NCBI GenBank assembly: GCA_032433765.1 | Contig: JAVIAB010000041.1 | Location: forward strand, 79,177,835 to 79,241,834 | Source of the DNA: Megaustenia siamemsis | Lineage: Eukaryota; Mollusca; Gastropoda; Stylommatophora; Ariophantidae | Reading direction: 5' to 3' | DNA length: 64,000 nt | Part shown: piece after piece, positions 49,501-64,000 of the stretch | Layout of the letters: every line of letters begins with the position of its first letter | Numbering within the stretch: the stretch's first letter is position 1 | The notes under the pieces: generated by a model | Seen by the model: only the letters and a program-made list of their open reading frames with translations | Told to the model about the DNA's origin: nothing | The model's database searches: none | Translations under genes and position numbers: made by a program

Positions 49501-52500
49501 CTCAAACATTGACCATCATCACTAGACCCAAAAATTGACCATCATCACTAGACTCAAACATTGACCATCATCACTAGACCCAAATAATGACCATCATCAC
49601 TAGACCCAAATAATGAACATCATCACTAGACCCAAAGAATGACCATCATCACTAGACCCAAACATTGACCATCATCACTAGACCCAAATAATGACCATCA
49701 TCACTAGACTCAAACAGTGACCATCATCACTAGACTCAAACAATGACCATCATTACTAGTCTCAAACAATGACCATCATTACTAGTCTCAAACAATGACC
49801 ATCATCACTAGACCAAAACAATGACCATCATCACTAGACCCAAACAATGACCATCATCACTAGACCCAAACAATGACCATCATCACTAGACCCAAAGAAT
49901 GACCATCATCACTAGACTCAAACAATGACCATCATTACTAGTCTTAAACAATGACCATCATTACTAGTCTCAAACAATGACCATCATCACTAGACCCAAA
50001 TAATGAGCATCATCACTAGACCCAAACAATGACCATCATCACTAGACTCAAACAATGACCATCATCACTAGAGCCATATAATGAGCATCATCACTAGACC
50101 CAAATAATGACCATCATCACTAGACCCAAACAATGACCATCATCACTAGACCCAAACAATGACCATCATCACTAGACCCAAACAATGACCATAATTACTA
50201 GTCTCAAACAATGACCATCATTACTAGTCTCAAACAATGACCATCAACACTAGACCCAAATAATGAGCATCATCACTAGACCCAAACAATGACCATCATC
50301 ACTAGACTCAAACAATGACCATCATCACTAGACCCAAATAATGAGCATCATCACTAGACCCAAACAATGACCATCATCACTAGACCCAAAAAATGACCAT
50401 CATCACTATACCCACATAATGACCATCATCCCTAGACTCAAACATTGGGCATCATTGTTAGACTCAAACATTGGCCATCATCACTAGACTCAAACAATGA
50501 CCATCATCACTAGACTCAAACATTGATCATCATCACTAGACTAAAACATTGACCATCATCACTAGACCCAAACAATGACCATCATCACTAGACTCAAACA
50601 TTGACCATCATCACTAGTCTCAAACATTGACCATCTTCACTAGACCCAAATAATGACCATCATCACTAGACTAAAACAATGGCCATCATCACTAGACTCA
50701 AACATTGACCATCATCACTAGACCCAAACAATGACCATCATCACTAGACTCAAACAATGACCATCATCACTAGACTCAAACAATGACCATCATCACTAGA
50801 TCGAAACAGTGACCATCATCACTGGACTCAATCATTGACCATCATCACTAGACTCAAACATTGACCATCATCACTAGACCCAAACAATGACCATCATCAC
50901 TAGACCTAAACAGTGACCATCATCACTAGACCCAAACATTGACCATCATCACTAAACCCAAAATTGACCATCATCATTAGAATCAAACATTGACCATCAT
51001 CACTAGACCCAAATAATGACCATCATCACTAGACCCAAAAAATGACCATCATCACTAGACCCAAAGAATGACCATCATCACTAGACCCAAACAATGACCA
51101 TCATCACTAGACCCAAATAATGACCATCATCACTAGACTCAAACAGTGACCATCATCACTAGACTCAAACAATGACCATCATCACTAGACCCAAATAATG
51201 ACCATCATCACTAGACTCAAACAATGACCATCAACACTAGACTCAAACAATGACCATCATCACTAGACTCAAACATTGACCATCATCACTAGACCCAAAT
51301 AATGACCATCATCACTAGACTCAAACATTGACCATCATCACTAGACTCAAACAATGACCATCATCACTAGACTCAAACAGTGACCATCATCACTAGACTC
51401 AAACAATGACCATCATCACTAGACCCAAATAATGACCATCATCACTAGACTCAAACATTGACCATCATCACTAGACTCAAACAGTGACCATCATCACTAG
51501 ACCCAAATAATGACTATCATCACTAGACCCAATTAATCAACATCATCACTAGACCCAAACAATGACTATCATCACTAGACTCAAACAATGACCATCATTA
51601 CTAGTCTCAAACAATGACCATCATCACTAGACCCAAATAATGAGCATCATCACTAGATCCAAACAATGACCATCATCACTAGACTCAAACAATGACCATC
51701 ATTACTAGTCTCAAACAATGACCATCATTACTAGTCTCAAACAATGACCATCATCACTAGACCCAAACAATGACCATCATCACTAGACCCAAACAATGAC
51801 CATCATCACTAGACCCAAACAATGACCATCATCACTAGACTCAAACAATGACCATCATTACTAGTCTCAAACAATGACCATCATCACTAGACCCAAATAA
51901 TGAGCATCATCACTAGACCCAAACAATGACCATCATTACTAGGCTCAAACAATGACCATCATTACTAGTCTTAAACAATGACCATCATCACTAGACCCAA
52001 ATAATGACCATCATCACTAGACCCACATAATGACCATCATCCCTAGACTCAAACATTGGGCATCATTGTTAGACTCAAACATTGGCCATCATCACTAGAC
52101 TCAAACAATGACCATCATCACTAGACTCAAACAATGACCATAATCACTAGACTCAAACAATGACCATCATCACTAGACCCAAACAATGACCATCATCACT
52201 AGACCCAAACAATGACCATCATCACTAGACCCAAATAATGACCATCATCACTAGACCCAAACAATGACCATCATCACTAGACCCAAATAATGACCATCAT
52301 CACTAGACCCAAATAAGGACCATCATCACTAGACCCAAATAATGACCATAATCACTAGACCCAAATAATGACCACCATCACTAGACTCAAACAATGACCA
52401 TCATCACTAGACTCAAACAATGACCATCATCACTAGACCCAAATAATGACCATCATCACTAGACCCAAATAATGACCATCATCACTAGACTCAAACAATG

Positions 52501-55500
52501 ACCATCATCACTAGACTCAAACAGTGACCATCATCACTATACCCAAATAATGACCATCATCACTAGACCCACACAATGACCATCATCACTAGACTCAAAC
52601 AGTGACCATCATCACTAGACTCAAACATTGACCATCATCACTAGACTCAAACAATGACCATCATCACAAGACTCAAACAATGACCATCATCACTAGATCG
52701 AAACAGTGACCATCATCACTAGACTCAAACATTGACCATCATCACTAGACTCAAACAGTGACCATCATCACTAGACCCAAAAATTGACCATCATCACTAG
52801 ACTCAAACATTGACCATCATCACTAGACTCAAACAGTGACCATCATCACTAGACCCAAACAATGACCATCATCACTAGACCCAAAGAATGACCATCATCA
52901 CTAGACCCAAACAATGACCATCATCACTAGACTCAAACAATGACCATCATTACTAGTCTCAAACAATGACCATCATTACTAGTCTCAAACAATGACCATC
53001 ATCACTAGACCCAAACAATGACCATCATCACTAGACCCAAACAATGACCATCATCATCACTAGACCCAAACAATGACCATCATCACTAGACTCAAACAAT
53101 GACCATCATTACTAGTCTCAAACAATGACCATCATCACTAGACCCAAATAATGAGCATCATCACTAGACCCAAACAATGACCATCATTACTAGGCTCAAA
53201 CAATGACAATCATTACTAGTCTTAAACAATGACCATCATTACTAGTCTCAAACAATGACCATCATCACTATACCCAAACAGTGACCATCATCACTATACC
53301 CAAACAATGACCATCATCACTAGACTCAAACAGTGACCATCATCACTAGACCCAAACAATGACCATCATCACTAGACTCAAACAATGAACATCATCACTA
53401 GACCCAAACAGTGACCATCATCACTAGACCCAAACAATGACCATCATCACTAGACCCAAACAATGACCATCATCACTAGACCCAAACAATGACCATCATC
53501 ACTAGACCCAAATAATGACCATCATCACTAGACCCAAACAATGACCATCATCACTAGACCCAAATAATGACCATCATCACTAGACCCAAATAATGACCAT
53601 CATCACTAGACCCAAATAATGACCATAATCACTAGACCCAAATAATGACCACCATCACTAGACTCAAACAATGACCATCATCACTAGACTCAAACAGTGA
53701 CCATCATCACTAGACTCAAACAATGACCATCATCACTAGACCCAAATAATGACCATCATCACTAGACCCAAATAATGACCATCATCACTAGACTCAAACA
53801 ATGACCATCATCACTAGACTCAAACAGTGACCATCATCACTAGACCCAAATAATGACCATCATCACTAGACCCACATAAAGACCATCATCCCTAGACTCA
53901 AACATTGGGCATCATTGTTAGACTCAAACAATGACCATCATCACTAGACTCAAACATTGACCATCATCACTAGACTCAAACATTGACCATCATTACTAGA
54001 CCCAAATAATGACCATCATTACTAGACTCAAACATTGACCATCATTACTAGACTCAAACATTGACCATCATCACTAGACCCAAATAATGACCATCATAAC
54101 TAGATTCAAACAATGGCCATCATCACTAGACTCAAACATTGACCATCATCACTAGACCCAAATAATGACCATCATCACTAGACTCAAACATTGACCATCA
54201 TCACTAGACCCAAATAATGACCATCATCACTAGACCCAAACATTGACCATCATCACTAGACCCAAATAATGACCATCATCACTAGACCCAAACAGTGACC
54301 ATCATCACTAGACTCAAACAATGACCATCATCACTAGACTCAAACAGTGACCATCATCACTAGACTCAAACAATGACCATCATCACTAGACCCAAATAAT
54401 GACCATCATCACTAGACTCAAACATTGACCATCATCACTAGACCCAAACAATGACCATCATCACTAGACTCAAACAATGACCAACATTACTAGTCTCAAA
54501 TAATGACCATCATCACTAGACCCAAATAATGAGCATCATCACTAGACCCAAACAATGACCATCATCACTAGACCCAAATAATGACCATCATCACTAGACT
54601 CAAACAGTGACCATCATCACTAGACTCAAACAATGACCATCATCACTAGACCCAAATAATGACCATCATCTCTAGACTCAAACAATGACCATCATCACTA
54701 GACTCAAACAATGACCATCATCACTAGACTCAAACATTGACCATCATCACTAGACCCAAATAATGACCATCATCACTAGACTCAAACATTGACCATCATC
54801 ACTAGACTCAAACAATGACCATCATCACTAGACTCAAACAGTGACCATCATCACTAGACTCAAACAATGACCATCATCACTAGACCCAAATAATGACCAT
54901 CATCACTAGACTCAAACATTGACCATCATCACTAGACTCAAACAGTGATCATCATCACTAGACCCAAATAATGACCATCATCACTAGACCTAAATAATGA
55001 ACATCATCACTAGACCCAAACAATGACCATCATCACTAGACTCAAACAATGACCAACATTACTAGTGTCAAACAATGACCATCATCACTAGACCCAAATA
55101 ATGAGCATCATCACTAGACCCAAACAATGACCATCATCACTAGACTCAAACATTGACCATCATCACTAGACCCAAAAATTGACCATCATCACTAGACTCA
55201 AACATTGACCATCATCACTAGACCCAAATAATGACCATCACCACTAGACCCAAACAATGACCATCATCACTAGACTCAAACAATGACCATCATTACTAGT
55301 CTCAAACAATGACCATCATTACTAGTCTCAAACAATGACCATCATCACTAGACCCAAACAATGACCATCATCACTAGACCCAAACAATGACCATCATCAT
55401 CACTAGACCCAAACAATGACCATCATCACTAGACTCAAACAATGACCATCATTACTAGTCTCAAACAATGACCATCATCACTAGACCCAAATAATGAGCA

Positions 55501-58500
55501 TCATCACTAGACCCAAACAATGACCATCATTACTAGGCTCAAACAATGACAATCATTACTAGTCTTAAACAATGACCATCATTACTAGTCTCAAACAATG
55601 ACCATCATCACTATACCCAAACAGTGACCATCATCACTATACCCAAACAATGACCATCATCACTAGACTCAAACAGTGACCATCATCACTAGACCCAAAC
55701 AATGACCATCATCACTAGACTCAAACAATGAACATCATCACTAGACCCAAACAGTGACCATCATCACTAGACCCAAACAATGACCATCATCACTAGACCC
55801 AAACAATGACCATCATCACTAGACCCAAACAATGACCATCATCACTAGACCCAAATAATGACCATCATCACTAGACCCAAACAATGACCATCATCACTAG
55901 ACCCAAATAATGACCATCATCACTAGACCCAAATAATGACCATCATCACTAGACCCAAATAATGACCATAATCACTAGACCCAAATAATGACCACCATCA
56001 CTAGACTCAAACAATGACCATCATCACTAGACTCAAACAGTGACCATCATCACTAGACTCAAACAATGACCATCATCACTAGACCCAAATAATGACCATC
56101 ATCACTAGACCCAAATAATGACCATCATCACTAGACTCAAACAATGACCATCATCACTAGACTCAAACAGTGACCATTATCACTAGACCCAAATAATGAC
56201 CATCATCACTAGACCCACATAAAGACCATCATCCCTAGACTCAAACATTGGGCATCATTGTTAGACTCAAACAATGACCATCATCACTAGACTCAAACAT
56301 TGACCATCATCACTAGACTCAAACATTGACCATCATTACTAGACCCAAATAATGACCATCATTACTAGACTCAAACATTGACCATCATTACTAGACTCAA
56401 ACATTGACCATCATCACTAGACCCAAATAATGACCATCATAACTAGATTCAAACAATGGCCATCATCACTAGACTCAAACATTGACCATCATCACTAGAC
56501 CCAAATAATGACCATCATCACTAGACTCAAACATTGACCATCATCACTAGACCCAAATAATGACCATCATCACTAGACCCAAACATTGACCATCATCACT
56601 AGACCCAAATAATGACCATCATCACTAGACTCAAACAGTGACCATCATCACTAGACTCAAACAATGACCATCATCACTAGACCCAAATAATGACCATCAT
56701 CACTAGACTCAAACATTGACCATCATCACTAGACCCAAACAATGACCATCATCACTAGACTCAAACAATGACCAACATTACTAGTCTCAAACAATGACCA
56801 TCATCACTAGACCCAAATAATGAGCATCATCACTAGACCCAAACAATGACCATCATCACTAGACCCAAATAATGACCATCATCACTAGACTCAAACAGTG
56901 ACCATCATCACTAGACTCAAACAATGACCATCATCACTAGACCCAAATAATGACCATCATCTCTAGACTCAAACAATGACCATCATCACTAGACTCAAAC
57001 AATGACCATCATCACTAGACTCAAACATTGACCATCATCACTAGACCCAAATAATGACCATCATCACTAGACTCAAACATTGACCATCATCACTAGACTC
57101 AAACAATGACCATCATCACTAGACTCAAACAGTGACCATCATCACTAGACTCAAACAATGACCATCATCACTAGACCCAAATAATGACCATCATCACTAG
57201 ACTCAAACATTGACCATCATCACTAGACTCAAACAGTGACCATCATCACTAGACCCAAATAATGACCATCATCACTAGACCTAAATAATGAACATCATCA
57301 CTAGACCCAAACAATGACCATCATCACTAGACTCAAACAATGACCAACATTACTAGTGTCAAACAATGACCATCTTCACTAGACCCAAATAATGAGCATC
57401 ATCACTAGACCCAAACAATGACCATCATCACTAGACTCAAACATTGACCATCATCACTAGACCCAAAAATTGACCATCATCACTAGACTCAAACATTGAC
57501 CATCATCACTAGACCCAAATAATGACCATCATCACTAGACCCAAATAATGAACATCATCACTAGACCCAAAGAATGACCATCATCACTAGACCCAAACAT
57601 TGACCATCATCACTAGACCCAAATAATGACCATCATCACTAGACCCAAACAATGACCATCATCACTAGACCCAAACAATGACCATCATCACTAGTCTCAA
57701 ACAATGACCATCATTACTAGTCTCAAACAATGCCCATCATCACTAGACCCAAACAATGACCATCATCACTAGACCCAAACAATGACCATCATCACTAGAC
57801 CCAAACAATGACCATCATCACTAGACTCAAACAATGACCATCATTACTAGTCTCAAACAATGACCATCATCACTAGACCCAAATAATGAGCATCATCACT
57901 AGACCCAAACAATGACCATCATCACTAGGCTCAAACAATGACCATCATTACTAGTCTTAAACAATGACCATCATTACTAGTCTCAAACAATGACCATCAT
58001 CACTAGACCCAAATAATGAGCATCATCACTAGACCCAAACAATGACCATCATCACTAGACTCAAACAATGACCATCATCACTAGACTCAAACAATGACCA
58101 TCATCACTAGACTCAAACATTGACCATCATCACTAGACCCAAACAATGACCATCATTACTAGGCTCAAACAATGACAATCACTACTAGTCTTAAACAATG
58201 ACCATCATCATTAGACCCAAGCAATGACCATCATCACTAGACCCAAACAGTGACCATCATCACTAGACCCAAACAATGACCATCATCACTAGACTCAAAC
58301 AGTGACCATCATCACTAGACCCAAACAATGACCATCATCACCAGACTCAAACAATGAACATCATCACTAGACCCAAACAGAGACCATCATCACTAGACCC
58401 AAACAATGACCATCATCACTAGACCCAAACAATGACCATCATCACTAGACCCAAACAATGACCATCATCACTAGACCCAAATAATGACCATCATCACTAG

Positions 58501-61500
58501 ACCCAAACAATGACCATCATCACTAGACCCAAATAATGACCATCATCACTAGACCCAAATAATGACCATCATCACTAGACCCAAATAATGACCATAATCA
58601 CTAGACCCAAATAATGACCACCATCACTAGACTCAAACAATGGCCATCATCACTAGACTCAAACAGTGACCATCATCACTAGACTCAAACAATGACCATC
58701 ATCACTAGACCCAAATAATGACCATCATCACTAGACCAAAATAATGACCATCATCACTAGACTCAAACAATGACCATCATCACTAGAGTCAAACAGTGAC
58801 CATCATCACTAGACCCAAATAATGACCATCATCACTAGACCCACATAATGACCATCATCCCTAGACTCAAACATTGGACATCATCACTAGACTCAAACAT
58901 TGGCCATCATCACTAGACTCAAACAATGACCATCATCACTAGACTCAAACATTGACCATCATCACTAGACTCAAACATTGACCATCATTACTAGACCCAA
59001 ATAATGACCATCATTACTAGACTCAAACATTGACCATCATCACTAGACTCAAACATTGACCATCATCACTAGACCCAAATAATGACCATCATCACTAGAC
59101 CCAAATAATGACCATCATCACTAGACTCAAACAATGACCATCATCAATAGACTCAAACAATGACCATCATCACTAGACCGAAACAGTGACTATCATCACT
59201 AGACTCAAACATTGACCATCATCACTAGACTCAAACATTGACCATCATCACTACACCCAAATAATGACCATCATCACTAGACCCAAACATTGACCATCAT
59301 CACTAGACCCAAATAATGACCATCATCACTAGACTCAAACATTGACCATCATCACTAGACTCAAACAATGACCATCATCACTAGACCCAAATAATGACCA
59401 TCATCTCTAGACTCAAACATTGACCATCATCACTAGACCCAAACAATGACCATCATCACTAGACTCAAACAATGACCAACATTACTAGTCTCAAACAATG
59501 ACCATCATCACTAGACCCAAATAATGAGCATCATCACTAGACCCAAACAATGACCATCATCACTAGACCCAAATAATGACCATCATCACTAGACTCAAAC
59601 AGTGACCATCATCACTAGACTCAAACAATGACCATCATCACTAGACCCAAATAATGACCATCATCTCTAGACTCAAACAATGACCATCATCACTAGACTC
59701 AAACAATGACCATCATCACTAGACTCAAACATTGACAATCATCACTAGACCCAAATAATGACCATCATCACTAGACTCAAACATTGACCATCATCACTAG
59801 ACTCAAACAATGACCATCATCACTAGACTCAAACAGTGACCATCATCACTAGACTCAAACAATGACCATCATCGCTAGACCCAAATAATGACCATCATCA
59901 CTAGACTCAAACATTGACCATCATCACTAGACTCAAACAGTGACCATCATCACTAGACCCAAATAATGACCATCATCACTAGACCGAAATAATGAACATC
60001 ATCACTAGACCCAAACAATGACCATCATCACTAGACTCAAACAATGACCAACATTACTAGTGTCAAACAATGACCATCATCACTAGACCCAAATAATGAG
60101 CATCATCACTAGACCCAAACAATGACCATCATCACTAGACTCAAACATTGACCATCATCACTAGACCCAAAAATTGACCATCATCACTAGACTCAAACAT
60201 TGACCATCATCACTAGACCCAAATAATGACCATCATCACTAGACCCAAATAATGAACATCATCACTAGACCCAAAGAATGACCATCATCACTAGACCCAA
60301 ACATTGACCATCATCACTAGACCCAAATAATGACCATCATCACTAGACCCAAACAATGACCATCATCACTAGACCCAAACAATGACCATCATCACTAGTC
60401 TCAAACAATGACCATCATTACTAGTCACAAACAATACCCATCATCACTAGACCCAAACAATGACCATCATCACTATACCCAAACAATGACCATCATCACT
60501 AGACCCAAACAATGACCATCATCACTAGACTCAAACAATGACCATCATTACTAGTCTCAAACAATGACCATCATCACTAGACCCAAATAATGAGCATCAT
60601 CACTAGACCCAAACAATGACCATCATCACTAGGCTCAAACAATGACCATCATTACTAGTCACAAACAATACCCATCATCACTAGACCCAAACAATGACCA
60701 TCATCACTATACCCAAACAATGACCATCATCACTAGACCCAAACAATGACCATCATCACTAGACTCAAACAATGACCATCATTACTAGTCTCAAACAATG
60801 ACCATCATCACTAGACCCAAATAATGAGCATCATCACTAGACCCAAACAATGACCATCATCACTAGGCTCAAACAATGACCATCATTACTAGTCTTAAAC
60901 AATGACCATCATTACTAGTCTCAAACAATGACCATCATCACTAGACCCAAATAATGAGCATCATCACTAGACCCAAACAATGACCATCATCACTAGACTC
61001 AAACAATGACCATCATCACTAGACCCAAACAATGACCATCATCACTAGACTCAAACATTGACCATCATCACTAGACCCAAATAATGACCATCATCACTAG
61101 ACCCAAACAATGACCATCATCACTAGACTCAAACAGTGACCATCATCACTAGACCCAAGCAATGACCATCATCACTAGACCCAAACAGTGACCATCATCA
61201 CTAGACCCAAACAATGACCATCATCACTAGACCCAAACAATGACCATCATCACTAGACCCAAATAATGACCATCATCACTAGACCCAAACAATGACCATC
61301 ATCACTAGACCCAAATAATGACCATCATCACTAGACCCAAATAATGACCATCATTACTAGACCCAAACAATGACCATCATCACTAGACCCAAACAATGAC
61401 CATCATCACTAGACCCAAATAATGACCATCATCACTAGACCCAAATAATGACCATCATTACTAGACCCAAACAATGACCATCATCACTAGACCCAAATAA

Positions 61501-63189
61501 TGACCATCATCACTAGACTCAAACATTGACCATCATCACTAGACCCAAATAATGACCATCATCACTAGACTCAAACAGTGACCATCATCACTAGACTCAA
61601 ACAATGACCATCATCACTAGACCCAAATAATGACCATCATCTCTAGACTCAAACAATGACCATCATCACTAGACTCAAACAATGACCATTATCACTAGAC
61701 TCAAACATTGACCATCATCACTAGACCCAAATAATGACCATCATCACTAGACTCAAACATTGACCATCATCACTAGACTCAAACAATGACCATCATCACT
61801 AGACTCAAACAGTGACCATCATCACTAGATTCAAACAATGACCATCATCACTAGACCCAAATAATGACCATCATCACTAGACTCAAACATTGACCATCAT
61901 CACTAGACTCAAACAGTGACCATCATCACTAGACCCAAATAATGACCATCATCACTAGACCCAAATAATGAACATCATCACTAGACCCAAACAATGACCA
62001 TCATCACTAGACTCAAACAATGACCATCATTACTAGTCTCAAACAATGACCATCATCACTAGACCCAAATAATGATCATCATCACTAGACCCAAACATTG
62101 ACCATCATCACTAGACTCAAACATTGACCATCATCACTAGACCCAAAAATTGACCATCATCACTAGACTCAAACATTGACCATCATCACTAGACCCAAAT
62201 AATGACCATCATCACTAGACCCAAATAATGAACATCATCACTAGACCCAAAGAATGACCATCATCACTAGACCCAAACATTGACCATCATCACTAGACCC
62301 AAATAATGACCATCATCACTAGACTCAAACAGTGACCATCATCACTAGACTCAAACAATGACCATCATTACTAGTCTCAAACAATGACCATCATCACTAG
62401 ACCCAAACAATGACCATCATCACTAGACCCAAACAATGACCATCATCACTAGACCCAAACAATGACCATCATCACTAGACTCAAACAATGACCATCATTA
62501 CTAGTCTCAAACAATGACCATCATCACTAGACCCAAATAATGAGCATCATCACTAGACCCAAACAATGACCATCATCACTAGGCTCAAACAATGACCATC
62601 ATTACTAGTCTTAAACAATGACCATCATTACTAGTCTCAAACAATGACCATCATCACTAGACCCAAATAATGAGCATCATCACTAGACCCAAACAATGAG
62701 CATCATCACTAGACCCAAATAATGACCATCATCACTAGACCCAAACAATGACCATCATCACTAGACCCAAACAATGACCATCATCACTAGACCCAAACAA
62801 TGACCATCATTACTAGTCTCAAACAATGACCATCATTACTAGTCTCAAACAATGACCATCATCACTAGACCTAAGTAATGAGCATCATCACTAGGCCCAA
62901 ACAATGACCATCATCACTAGACTCAAACAATGACCATCATCACTAGACCCAAATAATGAGCATCATCACTAGACCCAAACAATGACCATCATCACTAGTC
63001 TCAAACAATGACCATCATCACTAGACCCGAATAATGAGCATCATCACTAGACCCAAACAATGACCATCATCACTAGACTCAAACAATGACCATCATCACT
63101 AGACCCGAATAATGAGCATCATCACTAGACCCAAACAATGACCATCATCACTAGTCTCAAACAATGACCATTATTACTAGTCTCCAACA
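43505..63189. repeat. 26-bp satellite array, right part
   Basis: Continuation of the same array. The marker 'cccacataaagaccatcatc' at 53871 and 56214 shows another higher-order unit of 90 monomers (2,340 bp plus a 3-bp insertion). The array ends in 'ctagtctccaacag' about 155 bp from exon a of the OATP gene. With the left part there are roughly 1,370 monomers. Confidence 0.98.
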
Positions 63190-63200
63190 GTTTTGACATG

Positions 63201-63376
63201 TTGAACACTTACCCATGATATAGTTGGCCGGACGTGCTTGCAGGTTGAACACTTACCCATGATATAGTTGGCTTGTCGTGCTTGCAGGTTGAACACTTAC
63301 CCATGATATAGTTGGCCTGTCGTGCTTGCAGGTTGAACACTTACCCATGATATAGTTGGCCTGTTGCGCTGGCAGG
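63201..63376 (-). repeat. Fourfold 44-bp repeat carrying the exon a splice donor
   Basis: Four tandem 44-bp copies (63333-63376, 63289-63332, 63245-63288, 63201-63244). Each contains CATGG|GTAAGT, so there are four consensus donors, at 63344, 63300, 63256 and 63212 (first G). Only the first keeps the reading frame into exon b, because 44 and 88 are not multiples of 3 and the fourth donor lies beyond an in-frame TAA at 63253-63255. Confidence 0.93.
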
Positions 63377-63509
63377 TTGAACATGCTCTCCATGTATTTA
63401 GGGATGTACGACATGCTCCCAGCTACAATGAACAGGAGACAACAAGTTGAGAGGACGTTACAGACGTAGACCGGGTTGGTCAGCAATCGGTACAGGCTGG
63501 ACAGGAAGG
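63345..63509 (-). CDS. SLCO/OATP transporter, exon a (helix 7)
   Basis: A 165-bp exon encoding FLSSLYRLLTNPVYVCNVLS, then CLLFIVAGSMSYIPKYMES and MFNLPAQQANYIM. The R-LL-NP-YV start, the PKY-E--F motif and the AN-I-G end are the helix 7 region of organic anion transporting polypeptides. The acceptor is TATCCTACAG|CC (63510/63509) and the donor ATGG|GTAAGT (63345/63344). It leaves one base (phase 1), completed by exon b. Continuing translation past the donor gives a Cys/Ser-rich tail that is not protein but repeat copies of the donor region. Upstream exons lie right of the window. Confidence 0.92.
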
Positions 63510-63695
63510 CTGTAGGATACAGAAGGGAGACGATGTTACAGAACGGGTTGGTCAGCAGTTCGGGTTGGTCAGCAATCGATACAGGCTGGACAGGAAGGCT
63601 GTAGGAGACAGAAGGGAGACGATGTTACAGAACGGGTTGGTCAGCAGTTCGGGTTGATCAGCAGTCAGTACAGGCTGGACAGGAAGGCTGCGGAA
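63481..63695 (-). repeat. 89-bp repeat carrying the exon a splice acceptor
   Basis: Units start at 63481, 63570 and 63659 (the third partial), exactly 89 bp apart. Each contains a pyrimidine-rich tract, CAG and the first exon bases CCTTCCTGTCCAGCC. That gives three possible acceptors (exon starts at 63509, 63598 and 63687). Exons begun at 63598 or 63687 meet an in-frame TGA within about 15 codons, so only 63509 is productive. Confidence 0.9.
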
Positions 63696-64000
63696 GACAT
63701 GAAGGAAATCTTCCATGCAATGATTGTTGTTGGATTATTCCTATTTATCTTCTTTCTTCTTCTTTTTCTTTCCTTCCTTATTTGCCTTTCACCGACGAGT
63801 TGAAGATATAATGTGTGGTCTTTTGCTATTCTGTTAGCTTCTGCTGTTTTTATTTCCTAGTGTTTCTAATATTACATTAATCCATCTTTTCTATGGTCGG
63901 CCCTTGGGTCTGGTGTTCTCGCGACGTTTATTAAAGGTCCGTCGTGTTGTGTTTTGATATTTTTGCTTCATCAGGTAGCCAAAAATTGTATCTGTTGTTT
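63696..64000. other. OATP intron, nothing recognised
   Basis: Pyrimidine-rich stretch (63750-63790) and AT-rich sequence with no gene. 'ggtcggcccttgggtctggt' and 'cttcatcaggtagcc' near the edge recall the ends of common LINE-derived repeats on the minus strand, but I cannot assign them. Confidence 0.5.

Noticed and set aside
27101..63189. CRISPR-like array, because of many short repeats
   Set aside because: Units are contiguous 26-mers with no unique spacers, in a genome with spliced exons. It is a eukaryotic satellite.
27101..63189. A repetitive protein gene
   Set aside because: The monomer length is not a multiple of 3 and each unit carries TAG and TGA on both strands, so no frame survives beyond a few units.
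63253..63345. Protein tail GKCSTCKHDRPTIS as a real C-terminus of the transporter
   Set aside because: It starts exactly at a consensus GTAAGT donor and consists of 44-bp repeat copies. Splicing to exon b restores the family alignment.

Overview
The window looks like nuclear DNA of an invertebrate animal. It has spliced exons with GT..AG borders, a multi-exon organic anion transporter gene, hAT, Tc1/mariner, LTR, LINE and tRNA-SINE elements, and very large tandem arrays. A mollusc or other lophotrochozoan is plausible, but nothing here fixes the phylum.

The only host gene I recognise with confidence is an SLCO/OATP transporter on the minus strand. Three consecutive exons are present, and the whole window appears to lie inside this gene. 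Exon a (63509-63345) covers transmembrane helix 7, exon b (18690-18507) covers helices 8-9, and exon c (8070 to about 7947) covers the Kazal-like extracellular cysteine loop. Splice phases match exactly (phase 1, then phase 2), and the protein is collinear with vertebrate OATPs. The a-b intron is 44.65 kb and the b-c intron 10.4 kb. Earlier and later exons lie outside the window.

Layout from left to right. 1-1.58 kb: 32-bp minisatellite. 1.65-7.79 kb: a decayed hAT transposon (13-bp TIRs, near-perfect 8-bp TSD) that hosts an intact 2.38-kb Tc1/mariner-superfamily element (4316-6699, TA TSD, DD83E transposase) and a 555-bp CA repeat. 7.95-8.07: OATP exon c. 8.2-9.3: two LINE fragments in opposite orientation. 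9.84-10.4: a minus-strand reading frame with a PC4/Sub1-like domain and a polyadenylation signal. 10.4-18.05: a 26-bp GA/GT minisatellite split by a young LTR element (11724-17346, 1,627-bp LTRs, AACG TSD) whose only intact ORF encodes an RRM protein rich in candidate LC8-binding motifs. 18.5-18.7: OATP exon b. 18.91-25.32: a second LTR element (1,288-bp LTRs, TTAT TSD) with a decayed gag-like region and a dense series of short hairpins. 25.63-26.58: 38-bp minisatellite. 27.1-63.19: a 36-kb array of a 26-bp unit with higher-order repeats, interrupted once by a tRNA-derived SINE with a 12-bp TSD. 63.2-63.7: OATP exon a, whose donor and acceptor borders are both locally tandemly duplicated. 63.7-64.0: intron.

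To produce the transporter, the spliceosome must remove an intron that is about 80% satellite and choose among duplicated splice sites. All mobile elements and arrays lie in introns. Both LTR elements and the two DNA transposons are antisense to the host gene. The least ordinary features are the hairpin arrays in the LTR elements, the RRM/LC8-motif ORF, the duplicated splice sites, and the satellite-filled intron.
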